From: Pseudomonadota bacterium
Lineage (GTDB): Bacteria > Pseudomonadota > Gammaproteobacteria > Burkholderiales > Burkholderiaceae_C
Assembly: GCA_023387335.1 (NCBI GenBank)
Contig: JAEWIF010000038.1
Coordinates: 1-64,000 of the forward strand
Reading direction: 5' to 3'
Length of the DNA stretch: 64,000 nt
Shown: piece by piece, positions 1 to 17,319 of the stretch
Layout: the number at the start of each line of letters is the position of its first letter
How positions within the stretch are numbered: the stretch's first letter is position 1
The notes under the pieces: generated by a model
Seen by the model: the letters and a program-made list of their open reading frames with translations, nothing else
What the model was told of the DNA's origin: nothing
Databases searched by the model: none
Position numbers and translations under genes: made by a program

Positions 1-1
1 G

Positions 2-133
<132 letters not shown>

Positions 134-145
134 TTTGGGATTCGA

Positions 146-221
146 AGGGGTATAGCTCAATTGGCAGAGCGTCGGTCTCCAAAACCGAAGGTTGTAGGTT
201 CGATTCCTACTGCCCCTGCCA
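146..221 (+). tRNA. tRNA-Trp (CCA anticodon)
   Basis: A 76-nt cloverleaf can be drawn. The acceptor arm AGGGGTA pairs with TGCCCCT (one G-U), the D-arm is GCTC..GAGC, the anticodon loop carries CCA, the T-loop is TTCGATT, and the 3' CCA is encoded. It lies 12 nt after the tuf stop, so it is probably cut out of the tuf transcript. Placement between tuf and secE is the usual context for this tRNA. Confidence 0.96.
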
Positions 222-240
222 CCTGAAGGTGGTCTCAAAA

Positions 241-265
241 AAGCCCGTCACACCCTGACGGGCTT
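241..265 (+). terminator. Hairpin between tRNA-Trp and secE
   Basis: A perfect 10-bp stem (AAGCCCGTCA/TGACGGGCTT) with a CACCC loop follows the tRNA. On the + strand it is not followed by a T-run, so it is at best a weak terminator or a processing and stability structure. The A-run lies on its 5' side, which would make a better terminator for the opposite strand, where no gene is seen. Confidence 0.4.
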
Positions 266-324
266 CGGCGTCTCAGAAGGCGCATTGAATTGGAGGTCGA
301 AAGGCCTCAGGAATATTGCCCAAG

Positions 325-708
325 ATGGCTTCTACTCAAATCGAAACCGTAAGCACCGGTGCCGACAAGGCCAAGCTGGCGACGGCCGGCGTCCTGGCCG
401 TGGCTGCCATCGTTGCGTTCTATCTGCTCGCGCGCCAAGGCGCGGTCGTGCAGTGGGGCGCGCTGTTGGTGGGTCTCGCGCTCGCGGTGGGCGTGTTTGC
501 GAGTTCGGAGAGCGGTCGTCAGTTGTGGGCGTTCGGCCGCGACTCGTGGCGTGAAGTCAAGAAGGTCGTCTGGCCGACGCGCAAAGAGGCGATCCAGATG
601 ACGGCCTACGTGTTCGCCTTCGTGGCGATCATGTCGATCTTCCTCTGGCTCACTGACAAAACGCTCGAATGGGTGTTCTTCGATCTCATTCTGGGCTGGA
701 GAAAGTAA
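325..708 (+). CDS. secE: Preprotein translocase subunit SecE
   Basis: SecE is the small inner-membrane subunit that clamps SecY in the SecYEG export channel. The 127-residue protein has the three-helix form seen in Proteobacteria, with hydrophobic segments at about 18–36, 42–60 and 94–110. The conserved cytosolic amphipathic motif WREVKKVVWPTRKEA lies at about 75–89. I chose ATG 325 because AGGAA lies 11 nt upstream; an in-frame TTG at 316 is only 2 nt from that site. nusG follows directly after the stop codon, so the pair is co-transcribed, as in most bacteria. Confidence 0.95.
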   Translation: MASTQIETVSTGADKAKLATAGVLAVAAIVAFYLLARQGAVVQWGALLVGLALAVGVFASSESGRQLWAFGRDSWREVKKVVWPTRKEAIQMTAYVFAFVAIMSIFLWLTDKTLEWVFFDLILGWRK

Positions 709-1305
709 ATGACTGACGACGCCATCGACGTTGCGCCGGAAGGCGGTTCCGTACTGGCCCCGGCGGCCAATCCCGATTTCCGCTGGTATGTGGTGCATGC
801 CTATTCCGGCATGGAAAAGGCCGTGGAGCGCAACATCACGGAGCGCATCACGCGCGCCGGCATGCAGGACAAGTTCGGTCGCATCCTGGTCCCGACCGAG
901 GAAGTGGTCGAGGTCAAGAATGGCCAGAAGCGCACGACCGAGCGCCGCTTCTTCCCCGGCTACGTTCTGGTCGAAATGATCATGGACGACGAAAGCTGGC
1001 ACCTGGTGAAGCACACCAACAAGGTGACTGGCTTCGTGGGTGGTGCGAAGAACCGGCCGGCGCCCATTTCGCAGAAGGAAGTCGAGGGCATCGTCAGCCA
1101 GATGCAGCAGGGCACCGAGAAGCCGCGCCACAAGATCGAGTTCGTCGTCGGCGAGTTCGTGCGCGTCAAGGAAGGCCCCTTCACCGACTTCAACGGCACG
1201 GTCGAGGAAGTCAACTACGAGAAGAGCAAGGTGCGCGTGTCGGTCATGATCTTCGGCCGCGCAACGCCGGTCGAACTCGAGTTCGCGCAGGTCGAGAAGA
1301 CCTGA
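709..1305 (+). CDS. nusG: Transcription termination/antitermination protein NusG
   Basis: NusG binds RNA polymerase, suppresses pausing, couples transcription to translation through S10 and assists Rho. The 198-residue protein has an extended N-terminus of about 25 residues, then the NGN domain (start WYVVHAYSGMEKAVERNI; FFPGYVLVEM in the middle), and a C-terminal KOW domain from about residue 145 (VGEFVRVKEGPFTDFNGTVE). The ATG abuts the secE stop codon, indicating translational coupling. Length and motifs are normal for the family. Confidence 0.97.
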   Translation: MTDDAIDVAPEGGSVLAPAANPDFRWYVVHAYSGMEKAVERNITERITRAGMQDKFGRILVPTEEVVEVKNGQKRTTERRFFPGYVLVEMIMDDESWHLVKHTNKVTGFVGGAKNRPAPISQKEVEGIVSQMQQGTEKPRHKIEFVVGEFVRVKEGPFTDFNGTVEEVNYEKSKVRVSVMIFGRATPVELEFAQVEKT

Positions 1306-1453
1306 CGGACGTTCGCAAGGCCAGTGCCCTGGCTTTGAACTTTTCGGGGTTCACGCTCCTCCGACTCGGCGTGAATCTGGTTTGAAAGAGTCGTCAACCC
1401 CGGGGAGCTGAGGCCAAGCGTGCCGAGGCGTTATCACCCGCAAGGAGAAAAGC

Positions 1454-1885
1454 ATGGCGAAGAAAATCGTCGGCTTCATCAAGCTGCAAGTGCCAGCTGG
1501 TAAAGCCAATCCGTCGCCGCCGATCGGCCCCGCACTGGGCCAGCGCGGTCTGAACATCATGGAATTCTGCAAGGCGTTCAACGCGCAGACCCAAGGCGTC
1601 GAGCCGGGCCTGCCGCTGCCGGTGGTCATCACCGCGTTCGCCGACAAGAGCTTCACCTTCATCATCAAGACGCCGCCGGCGATCACGCTGATCAAGAAGG
1701 CGATCAAGCTCGAGAAGGGCTCCGCACGTCCGCACACCGACAAGGTCGGCAAGATCACGCGCGCGCAGCTCGAAGAAATCGCCAAGACCAAGATGAAGGA
1801 CCTGACCGCGGCCGATCTGGACGCGGCAGTTCGCACCATCGCCGGCTCGGCCCGCTCGATGGGCGTGAATGTGGAGGGCGTGTAA
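1454..1885 (+). CDS. rplK: 50S ribosomal protein L11
   Basis: L11 binds the GTPase-associated centre of 23S rRNA and is needed for stringent-factor activation. The 143-residue length is typical. The N-terminal LQVPAGKANPSPPIGPALGQ motif and the C-terminal rRNA-binding part ending in ARSMGVNVEGV are both intact. AAGGAG sits 7 nt before ATG. A 148-nt gap separates it from nusG and holds no gene; in other bacteria the mRNA ahead of rplK is the L1 feedback site, and I cannot identify that site with confidence here. Confidence 0.97.
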   Translation: MAKKIVGFIKLQVPAGKANPSPPIGPALGQRGLNIMEFCKAFNAQTQGVEPGLPLPVVITAFADKSFTFIIKTPPAITLIKKAIKLEKGSARPHTDKVGKITRAQLEEIAKTKMKDLTAADLDAAVRTIAGSARSMGVNVEGV

Positions 1886-2584
1886 ATGGCCAAGATCACC
1901 AAGAAGCAGAAGGCCCTCGAAGGCAAGGTCGACAGCGGCAAGCTGTACACGCTGGCTGACGCGATCGGCATCGTGAAGGAAGCCGCGACCGCGAAGTTCG
2001 ACGAGTCGATCGACGTGGCCGTGCAGCTCGGCATCGATGCCAAGAAGTCGGACCAGGTCGTGCGCGGCGCCGTCGTGATGCCCAACGGCACCGGCAAGAC
2101 CAAGCGCGTCGCCGTGTTCGCGCAGGGCGCCAAGGCCGAGGAAGCCAAGGCCGCCGGCGCCGACATCGTCGGCATGGACGACCTCGCCGCCCAGGTGAAG
2201 GCCGGCGACATGCCCTTCGACGTCGTGATCGCCGCCCCGGACGCCATGCGCGTCGTCGGTACCCTGGGTCAGATCCTGGGTCCGCGCGGCCTGATGCCGA
2301 ACCCCAAGGTCGGCACCGTGACGCCCGACGTCGCGACGGCTGTCAAGAACGCCAAGGCGGGTCAGGTGCAGTTCCGTGTCGACAAGGCCGGGATCATCCA
2401 CGGCACCATCGGCCGTCGTTCGTTCGACACCGACAAGCTGCAGGGCAACCTCGCTGCGCTGATCGAAGCCCTGGTCAAGGCCAAGCCGGCGTCGAGCAAG
2501 GGTGTTTACCTGCGCAAGGTGGCCGTGTCCTCGACGATGGGTGTGGGTGTCCGCGTGGACACGCAAACGATCACCCAGGCGTGA
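1886..2584 (+). CDS. rplA: 50S ribosomal protein L1
   Basis: L1 forms the mobile stalk at the ribosomal E site and, in studied bacteria, represses its own L11-L1 operon. The 232-residue protein shows the family signatures MPNGTGKTKRVAVFAQG, ILGPRGLMPNPKVGTVTPDV and the C-terminal STMGVGVRVDTQTI. Its ATG follows the rplK stop with no gap, so the two are coupled. Nothing unusual is seen. Confidence 0.97.
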   Translation: MAKITKKQKALEGKVDSGKLYTLADAIGIVKEAATAKFDESIDVAVQLGIDAKKSDQVVRGAVVMPNGTGKTKRVAVFAQGAKAEEAKAAGADIVGMDDLAAQVKAGDMPFDVVIAAPDAMRVVGTLGQILGPRGLMPNPKVGTVTPDVATAVKNAKAGQVQFRVDKAGIIHGTIGRRSFDTDKLQGNLAALIEALVKAKPASSKGVYLRKVAVSSTMGVGVRVDTQTITQA

Positions 2585-2832
2585 TGTGATTTGTCCGGCG
2601 GCCGGTCAAACGGTCGCCGGACGATGTGGTGGGTCGAAGCAGCGCAAGCAGCTTCGGGCCATCCAAGACCGCTGGTGTGCAGGGTGGCCTGCACCTAATC
2701 GCCCCGCCATCGCGGGGTGGCCAGCGCAGATGGCGATCCCGCTGCAAAGGAATTCGTTTCCGGAAACAGTTGGTCGCTGCATGAAGCGCGTTCCGAGACC
2801 TCGGTCAAGGACGCATTGAAAAGGAGTAGACC
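2585..2832 (+). promoter_or_regulatory. rplJ (L10) leader region
   Basis: This 248-nt gene-free stretch lies between rplA and rplJ, where bacteria carry the L10(L12)4 autoregulatory mRNA leader. Several hairpins can be drawn: CGGCGGCCGG/CGGTCGCCGG near the start, GCAGCGCAAGCAGC, GCAGGGTGGCCTGC, and CGCCCCGCCATCGCGGGGTGG. Autoregulation by L10 is knowledge of the operon, not something I can prove from the sequence. A promoter for rplJL-rpoBC is also commonly found here. Confidence 0.6.
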
Positions 2833-3360
2833 TTGAGTCTGAATCGCAGTGAGAAAGAAGCGGTCATCAACGAAGTGACCAGCCTCGCCGCAAAAGCTCA
2901 AACGCTCGTGATGGCGGAATACCGTGGCATCACGGTAGCCGATATGACCAAACTGCGCACCGAAGCGCGCAGCAAGGGTGTGAGCCTCAGCGTGTTGAAG
3001 AACACGCTGGCCCGCCGTGCTGTCGCCGGTAGCGCATTCGAGGTCGTCGGTGACCAGATGACCGGTCCGCTGATCTATGGCTTCTCCGAAGACGCCGTGG
3101 CCGCCGCGAAGGTGGTGGCCGATTTCGCGAAGACCAACGACAAGCTGGTCATCCGCGGTGGCGCATTCGGTGGCAAGGCCCTGGACGTCGACGGCGTGAA
3201 GCAACTGGCCAACATCCCTTCGAAGGAAGTGTTGCTGTCCCAGCTGCTGGGCTTGATGCAATCCCCGATCTCGCGCACGGCCCGTGTTCTGGCCGCGCTC
3301 GCCGAGAAGCGTGGGGGTGGCGAAGCGGCACCGGCCGCAGAAGAAGCCGCAGCAGCCTGA
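2833..3360 (+). CDS. rplJ: 50S ribosomal protein L10
   Basis: L10 anchors the L7/L12 dimers to the ribosome as the stalk base. The 175-residue protein starts LSLNRSEKEAVINEV and contains VMAEYRGITVADMTKLR and KNTLARRA, typical of the family; the helical C-terminus (residues about 135–175) binds L12 and is Ala/Glu rich. The start is TTG, with AAGGAG 6 nt upstream; no ATG gives the conserved N-terminus. The rare start codon may help limit L10 synthesis relative to L12, which is an inference. Confidence 0.96.
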   Translation: MSLNRSEKEAVINEVTSLAAKAQTLVMAEYRGITVADMTKLRTEARSKGVSLSVLKNTLARRAVAGSAFEVVGDQMTGPLIYGFSEDAVAAAKVVADFAKTNDKLVIRGGAFGGKALDVDGVKQLANIPSKEVLLSQLLGLMQSPISRTARVLAALAEKRGGGEAAPAAEEAAAA

Positions 3361-3399
3361 GCGCGCGGTTTTCAACCAACATATTTTTAGGAAACACAA

Positions 3400-3774
<375 letters not shown>

Positions 3775-3790
3775 TTCAGTCATCCTGGAG

Positions 3791-3824
3791 GGCTGGAGTG
3801 TGCCGAAAAGGCCCTCCAGCCTTT
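3791..3824 (+). terminator. rplL–rpoB intergenic attenuator-like hairpin
   Basis: GGCTGGAG (3791–3798) pairs with CTCCAGCC (3814–3821), with a further GCC/GGC inner stem and a GAAAA loop, followed by only three T residues. A leaky terminator at this place would give less rpoBC than rplJL mRNA, as is known in Escherichia coli. Attenuation is inferred from position and form. Confidence 0.55.
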
Positions 3825-3840
3825 GCCGCTTTCAGAGCGC

Positions 3841-3875
3841 ACTCAAAAGTCAGTCAAACGAGACGATTTTTGAGT
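3841..3875 (+). other. Second rplL–rpoB hairpin, possible RNA-processing site
   Basis: ACTCAAAA (3841–3848) is the exact reverse complement of TTTTGAGT (3868–3875), giving an 8-bp stem with a 19-nt loop just after the attenuator-like hairpin. In E. coli an RNase III site lies at the same place. Cleavage here is only inferred. The remaining 150 nt before rpoB hold another short hairpin (GTGATG/CATCAC, about 3916–3934) and no gene. Confidence 0.4.
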
Positions 3876-4025
3876 GTCTTCTGACCCCGACTACAGAAGA
3901 CCCCTTGGTTCGGGTGATGTGCAACGCATCACTGTCCGCCAACGGCTGGTAGTGGCCAGCCGCCAAGCGGTGGCGCGAAAGCGCTGCCGACAAAGTCGCT
4001 GAAGATCTCAAGCACCGGAGCTCTC

Positions 4026-8150
<4,125 letters not shown>

Positions 8151-8168
8151 TTCAGGGGGATTGAGCCA

Positions 8169-12398
<4,230 letters not shown>

Positions 12399-12421
12399 GC
12401 CGACCGGCTTCACTAAACTAG

Positions 12422-12461
12422 GCGCCCCACCGTCGAAAGCGGTGGGGCGCTTTTTCTTTTT
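12422..12461 (+). terminator. Rho-independent terminator after rpoC
   Basis: An 11-bp perfect GC-rich stem (12422–12432 with 12440–12450), a 7-nt loop TCGAAAG and an 11-nt T-rich tract make a textbook intrinsic terminator. It closes the rpoBC operon 23 nt after the rpoC stop. Confidence 0.95.
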
Positions 12462-12472
12462 CTCCACCGACG

Positions 12473-13057
12473 ATGCCTTCTTCGCTCCTCACCTGGGTCG
12501 CCGCCGCCGTCCTCCTGTTCTGGACGGTGGGCGCGTACAACCGATTGGTGCGCCTGCGCGGCGAGGCCAACGCCGCCTTCGCCTCGCTCGACGCCGAACT
12601 CGCGCGCCAGGTGCAGCTGGTGAACCAGTTGCTGACCGAGGACGACGAGCCTCCGGCTTCGGTGTTCGACGGCATCGGTGGATCGTTCTGGGGCGGCCTG
12701 CAGGGCGCGGCCTCGCAGCTGGAGGCCACGCTGGCGGCGGCGCGGCAGAAGCCGCTGGAGCCCGATCGCATCGCCGCGCTGGCCGCCGCCCAGTCGGTGC
12801 TGGCCACCGCATGGGAACGCGCCGAACGCGACGACGCGCACGACCTGGCCGGCCCGCGGCTGCCGGACACGCTCACCGAAACGCGCGCGCACCTGACGGC
12901 GCAGTGCATCGCCGGCGCCGAGCGCTTCACCCAGGCCGTGCACCGCTACAACGCGGCGATCGCGCAATTCCCGGCCGTTCTGCTGGCCCTGCTGTTCGGC
13001 TTCAAGCCGGGCCGCGGGCTGGAAGCGATGCCGGTCAGCCGGGGACCGGCGGGTTGA
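12473..13057 (+). CDS. LemA-like membrane-anchored protein
   Basis: This 194-residue protein has one N-terminal transmembrane segment (about residues 4–20) and then YNRLVRLRGEANAAFASLDA, which resembles the opening of the LemA family (YNxLVxLRNxVxxAWxxID). The rest is predicted helical, as in LemA. The function of LemA proteins is poorly understood; they are membrane-anchored helical proteins. The assignment rests on this N-terminal pattern. ATG 12473 falls directly after the rpoC terminator without a strong ribosome-binding site. Its stop overlaps the start of rsmB, indicating coupling. Confidence 0.65.
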   Translation: MPSSLLTWVAAAVLLFWTVGAYNRLVRLRGEANAAFASLDAELARQVQLVNQLLTEDDEPPASVFDGIGGSFWGGLQGAASQLEATLAAARQKPLEPDRIAALAAAQSVLATAWERAERDDAHDLAGPRLPDTLTETRAHLTAQCIAGAERFTQAVHRYNAAIAQFPAVLLALLFGFKPGRGLEAMPVSRGPAG

Positions 13058-14406
13058 ATTCCGCTTCGCAGACGACGTCCGTTCCGCTGTGGCGCCAGCT
13101 CGCCGCGGCGGCTTCGGTGGTGGGCGCCGTGCGCGCGGGCGAGTCGGCCACGCCGGCCATCGCGCGGGTCGCGCCCGACCTGCGCGCCGCCGCGCAAGCG
13201 CTCGCCTTCCATGCGTTGCGCCACCTCGGTCGCGCCGAGGCCCTGCGCAAGCAGCTGGCCAAGCGCGCGCCGCCGCCGCAAGCCGACGCGTTGCTGTGCA
13301 CCGCGCTCGCGCTGTGCTGGAACGAAGAGGAAGCGCCCTACGAGCCGTTCACCCTGGTGGACCAGGCGGTGGAAGCCGCCAAGCGCGTGCCCGGCACCGC
13401 GCCGCAGGCGAACTTCATCAACGCCTGCCTGCGCCGCTTCCTGCGCGAGCGCGCCGCGCTGGTGGCCGCGACCGACGCCGATCCCGTGGCGCGCTGGAAC
13501 CATCCGCGCTGGTGGATCGAGCGGCTGCAGAAGGACCATCCGAAGCACTGGCAGGCCATCCTCGCGGCGAACAACACGGCCGCGCCGATGACGATGCGCG
13601 TGAACGTGCGGCGCGCCGATCGTGGACAGCTGCTCCAGCGATGGACCGGCGGCGGCATCGAGGCTTTGGCGATCGGCCAGGACGGCCTGCTGCTGGAGCG
13701 CCCGAGGCCCGTGCACGACGTGCCGGGATTCGACGAGGGCCAGGTGTCCGTGCAGGACGCGGCGGCGCAGCTGGCCGCGCCTTTGCTGCTCGAAGGACTG
13801 GAGGCACGACCCGGCGCGCGCCTTCGCCTGCTCGACGCCTGCGCCGCGCCCGGCGGCAAGACCGCGCACCTGCTCGAACGCGCCGATGCCGACCTGGTCG
13901 CGCTGGACGTGGACCCGCAGCGTTGCGAGCGCATCCGCGAGACGCTCGCGCGGCTGGGCCTTTCCGCCGAAGTGATCGCCGGCGATGCCGCCGATGTGGA
14001 CGCGTGGTGGGACGGAAAACCCTTCGACGGCATCCTGCTGGACGCGCCTTGCACGGCCTCGGGCATCGTGCGGCGCCACCCCGACGTGCGCTGGCTGCGC
14101 CGGCCCGGCGACATCGCCTCGCTGGCCGCGCAGCAGCGGCGCCTGCTCGATGCGTTGTGGCCGCTGCTGCGGCCCGGCGGCAGGCTGCTGTATTGCACCT
14201 GCTCGGTCTTCCGCGAGGAGGGCCAGCACCGCGTCGAAGCGTTTGTTGCGCACAACAAAGCGGCTGTTTTGCGCCCCGGGCCCGGGCATTTGCTGCCCCA
14301 GGCGGGGGCGGTGGGGGAGGCCCTCCGGGACAATCTCTCAGGTGACCACGACGGCTTTTTCTACGCCGCGCTGGACAAGCGCGCGGATGCTGCGCCTGCG
14401 GCTTGA
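13054..14406 (+). CDS. rsmB: 16S rRNA (cytosine-967 C5)-methyltransferase RsmB
   Basis: RsmB transfers a methyl group from S-adenosylmethionine to C967 of 16S rRNA. The 450-residue protein has an N-terminal NusB-like domain (about 10–150) and a Rossmann methyltransferase domain with the SAM-binding LDACAAPGGKTAHLLE (about 259–274). The two family cysteines are present: the motif IV catalytic pair DAPCTASG (about 330) and motif VI YCTCSVF (about 380). The start is TTG at 13054, overlapping the upstream TGA; no ATG gives the conserved N-terminus. The gene overlaps the next one by 20 nt. Confidence 0.93.
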   Translation: MNSASQTTSVPLWRQLAAAASVVGAVRAGESATPAIARVAPDLRAAAQALAFHALRHLGRAEALRKQLAKRAPPPQADALLCTALALCWNEEEAPYEPFTLVDQAVEAAKRVPGTAPQANFINACLRRFLRERAALVAATDADPVARWNHPRWWIERLQKDHPKHWQAILAANNTAAPMTMRVNVRRADRGQLLQRWTGGGIEALAIGQDGLLLERPRPVHDVPGFDEGQVSVQDAAAQLAAPLLLEGLEARPGARLRLLDACAAPGGKTAHLLERADADLVALDVDPQRCERIRETLARLGLSAEVIAGDAADVDAWWDGKPFDGILLDAPCTASGIVRRHPDVRWLRRPGDIASLAAQQRRLLDALWPLLRPGGRLLYCTCSVFREEGQHRVEAFVAHNKAAVLRPGPGHLLPQAGAVGEALRDNLSGDHDGFFYAALDKRADAAPAA

Positions 14407-14989
14407 ACGCTGGCTGTGCGGGCTGGTGGCGGCCGTGCTGCTGCTGCTGCCCGCCGCCGCGCAGGCGCCGGCCGACCCCGAGGTCGCCCACCTGCGCCTG
14501 GAGCGCACCGAGGAAGGCGTCCTGCTCAGTGCCGGGGTCCGCTTCGACCTGCCGCCGGCGGTGGAGGACGCGTTGCTCAAGGGCATCCCGATGTTCTTCG
14601 TGGCCGACGCCTCGCTGCTGCGCGACCGCTGGTACTGGTACGACAAGCACGTGGCCGGCGCTTCGCGCCACATGAGGCTGTCGTACCAGCCGCTCACGCG
14701 ACGCTGGCGCCTGCAGGTGTCGTCCGCGCCCATCGGCAACGCCGGCCTCGCGCTGGGCCAGAGCTTCGACACGCAGGAGGAGGCGCTGGCCGCCGTGCGC
14801 AACGTCTCGCGCTGGAAGATCGCCGACCTGAGCGACCTGGAGCCCGACGCCAAGTACAGCGTGGACTTCCGCTTCCGGCTCGACGTGTCGCAGCTGCCGC
14901 GGCCGTTCCAGATCGGCGCCGTCGGGCAGTCCGACTGGAGCATCATCGCCAGTCGCACCCAGCGCCTGGCCCTCGAGAACGGACGGTGA
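14387..14989 (+). CDS. DUF4390 family exported protein
   Basis: The 200-residue protein begins with a basic stretch (MLRLRLERW) and a hydrophobic segment ending near AAAQA, a likely signal peptide cleaved at about residue 25. The mature part (VAHLRLERTEEGVLLSAGVR and RHMRLSYQPLTRRWR) matches my recollection of DUF4390, found in betaproteobacteria between rsmB and an NtrY-like kinase. Its role is unknown. It overlaps rsmB by 20 nt and the kinase gene by 4 nt (GTGA), so it is co-expressed with the kinase and may sense or support signalling in the envelope; that last step is inference. Confidence 0.75.
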   Translation: MLRLRLERWLCGLVAAVLLLLPAAAQAPADPEVAHLRLERTEEGVLLSAGVRFDLPPAVEDALLKGIPMFFVADASLLRDRWYWYDKHVAGASRHMRLSYQPLTRRWRLQVSSAPIGNAGLALGQSFDTQEEALAAVRNVSRWKIADLSDLEPDAKYSVDFRFRLDVSQLPRPFQIGAVGQSDWSIIASRTQRLALENGR

Positions 14990-17274
14990 ACGAGTCCTTG
15001 CCCACCCCGGCCGCCGAACCGAAGCCCACCTTCGGCAGCCGGCGTGCGGTCCGCTGGGCGCTGCTGGTCGGCGCGGCGGTGATGATCGCCATCGCCATCG
15101 TGCTGATGTTCCTGCTCACGCAGGCCACCGGGAACCGCGAGCTGTACGAGCGCAACTACGGCCGCCTGTTCGTGCTGAACATGGTGGTGGCCGGCATGCT
15201 GCTGCTGGTCATCGGCTGGGTGGCGCTGCGGCTGGCCTCGCGCGTGCGGCGCGGCAAGTTCGGCAGCCGGCTGCTCGTGAAACTGGCGGCCATCTTCGCG
15301 CTGGTGGGCTTCATCCCGGGGCTGCTGATCTACGTGGTGTCGTACCAGTTCGTCTCGCGATCGATCGAGAGCTGGTTCGACGTCAAGGTCGAGGGCGCGC
15401 TCGACGCCGGCCTGAACCTGGGCCGGTCGACGCTGGATGCGCTGGCCCAGGACCTGGCCAACAAGACCCGCGCCGCCGCCAACCAGCTGGCGGAGGTGCC
15501 GGACACCTCGGCCGCCCTGGCCCTGGACCGGATGCGCGAGCCGCTCTCGGCCAACGACGTGATCCTCTGGACCGGCACCGGGCAGGTCGTGGCCAGCGCC
15601 GGCCAGTCGCGCATGCTGCTCAGCCCCGAGCGGCCCACGGCGCAGCAGGTGCGCACGGTGCGCGCGCAGCGCTCGATGGCGGTGGTGGAGGGCCTGGAAG
15701 ACGCGAGCCCCGGCGCCACCAGCCAGGCCCGCATCAAGGCGTTGGCGGTGGTTCCGGGACCGGGCCTGGGCCTGCTCGCCGAGCCGCGCGTCCTGCAGGT
15801 CACGCAGAGCCTGCCGCCGACGCTGGTGGCCAACGCGATGGCGGTGCAGGAGGCCTACCGCGAGTACCAGGAGCGCGCGCTGGCGCGCGACGGCCTGCGC
15901 CGCATGTACATCGGCACGCTCACGCTGAGCCTGTTCCTCGCGGTGTTCGGCGCGATCTTCCTGGCGGTGCTGCTGGGCAACTCGCTGGCGCGGCCGCTGC
16001 TGCTGCTGGCCGCGGGCGTGCGCGAAGTGGCGGCCGGCGACCTGTCGCCCAAGCCGGTGCTGCTGGGCAAGGACGAGCTCGGCGGCCTCACGCGGTCGTT
16101 CGCCGAGATGACGCAGCAGCTGGCCGACGCCCGCGCGGCGGTCGAGCAGAGCATGGGCCAGGTCAACGCCGCGCGCGCGCACCTGCAGACCATCCTGGAC
16201 AACCTCACGGCCGGCGTCATCGTGCTGGACGAACAGGGCCGCATCGAGACCGCCAACCCCGGCGCCACCCGGATCCTGCGCTTCCCGCTGGCGGCCTACG
16301 AAGGCCGGCAACTCTCGGAGCTGCCGGGCCTCGAGACGTTCGGCGCCGCGGTGCAGAACCAGTTCGACGACTACATGCAGGACCGGCTGCAGCACGGCCT
16401 CGACCATTGGCAGCAGTCGTTCGAGCTCAATGCGGGCCCCTCCGGCGGCCCTTCGCAGGGCGACACGCTCACGCTGGTGGCGCGCGGCGCCGAGATGCCG
16501 TCGGAGGCGGGCCGCTCGTCGCGGCTGCTGGTGTTCGACGACATCTCGGAGATCGTCTCGGCCCAGCGAGCGCAGGCCTGGGGCGAGGTGGCGCGCCGGC
16601 TGGCGCACGAGATCAAGAACCCGCTCACGCCCATCCAGCTGTCGGCCGAGCGGCTGGCGCACAAGCTGGGCGACAAGGTGGGCGAGGGCGAGCGCGCGCT
16701 GCTGCACAAGTCGGTGCGCACCATCGTGGACCAGGTCGACGCGATGAAGCGGCTGGTCAACGAGTTCCGCGACTACGCGCGGCTGCCGGCGGCGGAACTC
16801 AAGCCGATCGACCTGAACCAGCTGGTGGGCGACGTGCTGCACCTGTACGTGCGCGAGGGCGAGTCGGGCGTGGGTTCGCACGCCCCGGTGCGCGCGGAGC
16901 TGGACCCGGCCAGCCCGAAGATCCTGGGCGATGCCCAGCAGTTGCGCCAGGTCATCCACAACCTCCTGCAGAACGCGCAGGATGCGACCGAGGGCGCCGT
17001 GAAACGGGAGGTGATGATCCGCACGCAATGGAACGAATCGAACCGTCGCGTTCGGCTGGTGGTGCAGGACACGGGCCCGGGATTTCCCGAGCACATCCTC
17101 AAGCGCGCCTTCGAGCCGTACGTGACGACCAAGGACAAGGGCACGGGGCTGGGCCTCGCGGTGGTCAAGAAGATCGCCGATGAGCACGGCGCCCGCATCG
17201 ACGTGAAGAACCGGCTGGAAGACGGAATGGTCGTGGGGGCGCAAGTCTCGCTATCATTCGCAGTTGCAGCCTGA
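14986..17274 (+). CDS. NtrY-like membrane sensor histidine kinase
   Basis: This 762-residue kinase of the NtrY type has transmembrane segments at about 16–38, 52–75, 93–118 and 306–333, then a HAMP linker, a PAS domain (about 400–520) and the kinase core. The phosphorylated His is H541 in LAHEIKNPLTPIQLSAERL. The ATP-binding lid carries NLLQNAQDATEG (N box), DTGPGFP (about 695) and GTGLGLAVV (about 719). The start is GTG 14986 inside the previous stop. The partner response regulator gene follows after 45 nt. The signal sensed is unknown; homologues act in nitrogen or redox control. Confidence 0.88.
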   Translation: MNESLPTPAAEPKPTFGSRRAVRWALLVGAAVMIAIAIVLMFLLTQATGNRELYERNYGRLFVLNMVVAGMLLLVIGWVALRLASRVRRGKFGSRLLVKLAAIFALVGFIPGLLIYVVSYQFVSRSIESWFDVKVEGALDAGLNLGRSTLDALAQDLANKTRAAANQLAEVPDTSAALALDRMREPLSANDVILWTGTGQVVASAGQSRMLLSPERPTAQQVRTVRAQRSMAVVEGLEDASPGATSQARIKALAVVPGPGLGLLAEPRVLQVTQSLPPTLVANAMAVQEAYREYQERALARDGLRRMYIGTLTLSLFLAVFGAIFLAVLLGNSLARPLLLLAAGVREVAAGDLSPKPVLLGKDELGGLTRSFAEMTQQLADARAAVEQSMGQVNAARAHLQTILDNLTAGVIVLDEQGRIETANPGATRILRFPLAAYEGRQLSELPGLETFGAAVQNQFDDYMQDRLQHGLDHWQQSFELNAGPSGGPSQGDTLTLVARGAEMPSEAGRSSRLLVFDDISEIVSAQRAQAWGEVARRLAHEIKNPLTPIQLSAERLAHKLGDKVGEGERALLHKSVRTIVDQVDAMKRLVNEFRDYARLPAAELKPIDLNQLVGDVLHLYVREGESGVGSHAPVRAELDPASPKILGDAQQLRQVIHNLLQNAQDATEGAVKREVMIRTQWNESNRRVRLVVQDTGPGFPEHILKRAFEPYVTTKDKGTGLGLAVVKKIADEHGARIDVKNRLEDGMVVGAQVSLSFAVAA

Positions 17275-17319
17275 CAACAATCTGCCTGCGCTCGCGCCAG
17301 GCGCGGCACTTCGGAGAAC

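Noticed and set aside
1306..1453. A specific L1-binding site in the rplK leader
   Set aside because: A small GCCAG/CTGGC hairpin is present after nusG, but I could not match it to the L1 site of other bacteria, so no feature was listed.
12442..13053. Extension of the rsmB frame upstream to 12442
   Set aside because: This part overlaps the LemA-like gene in another frame and has an Arg/Gly/Ala-rich composition. RsmB homology begins at about 13054.
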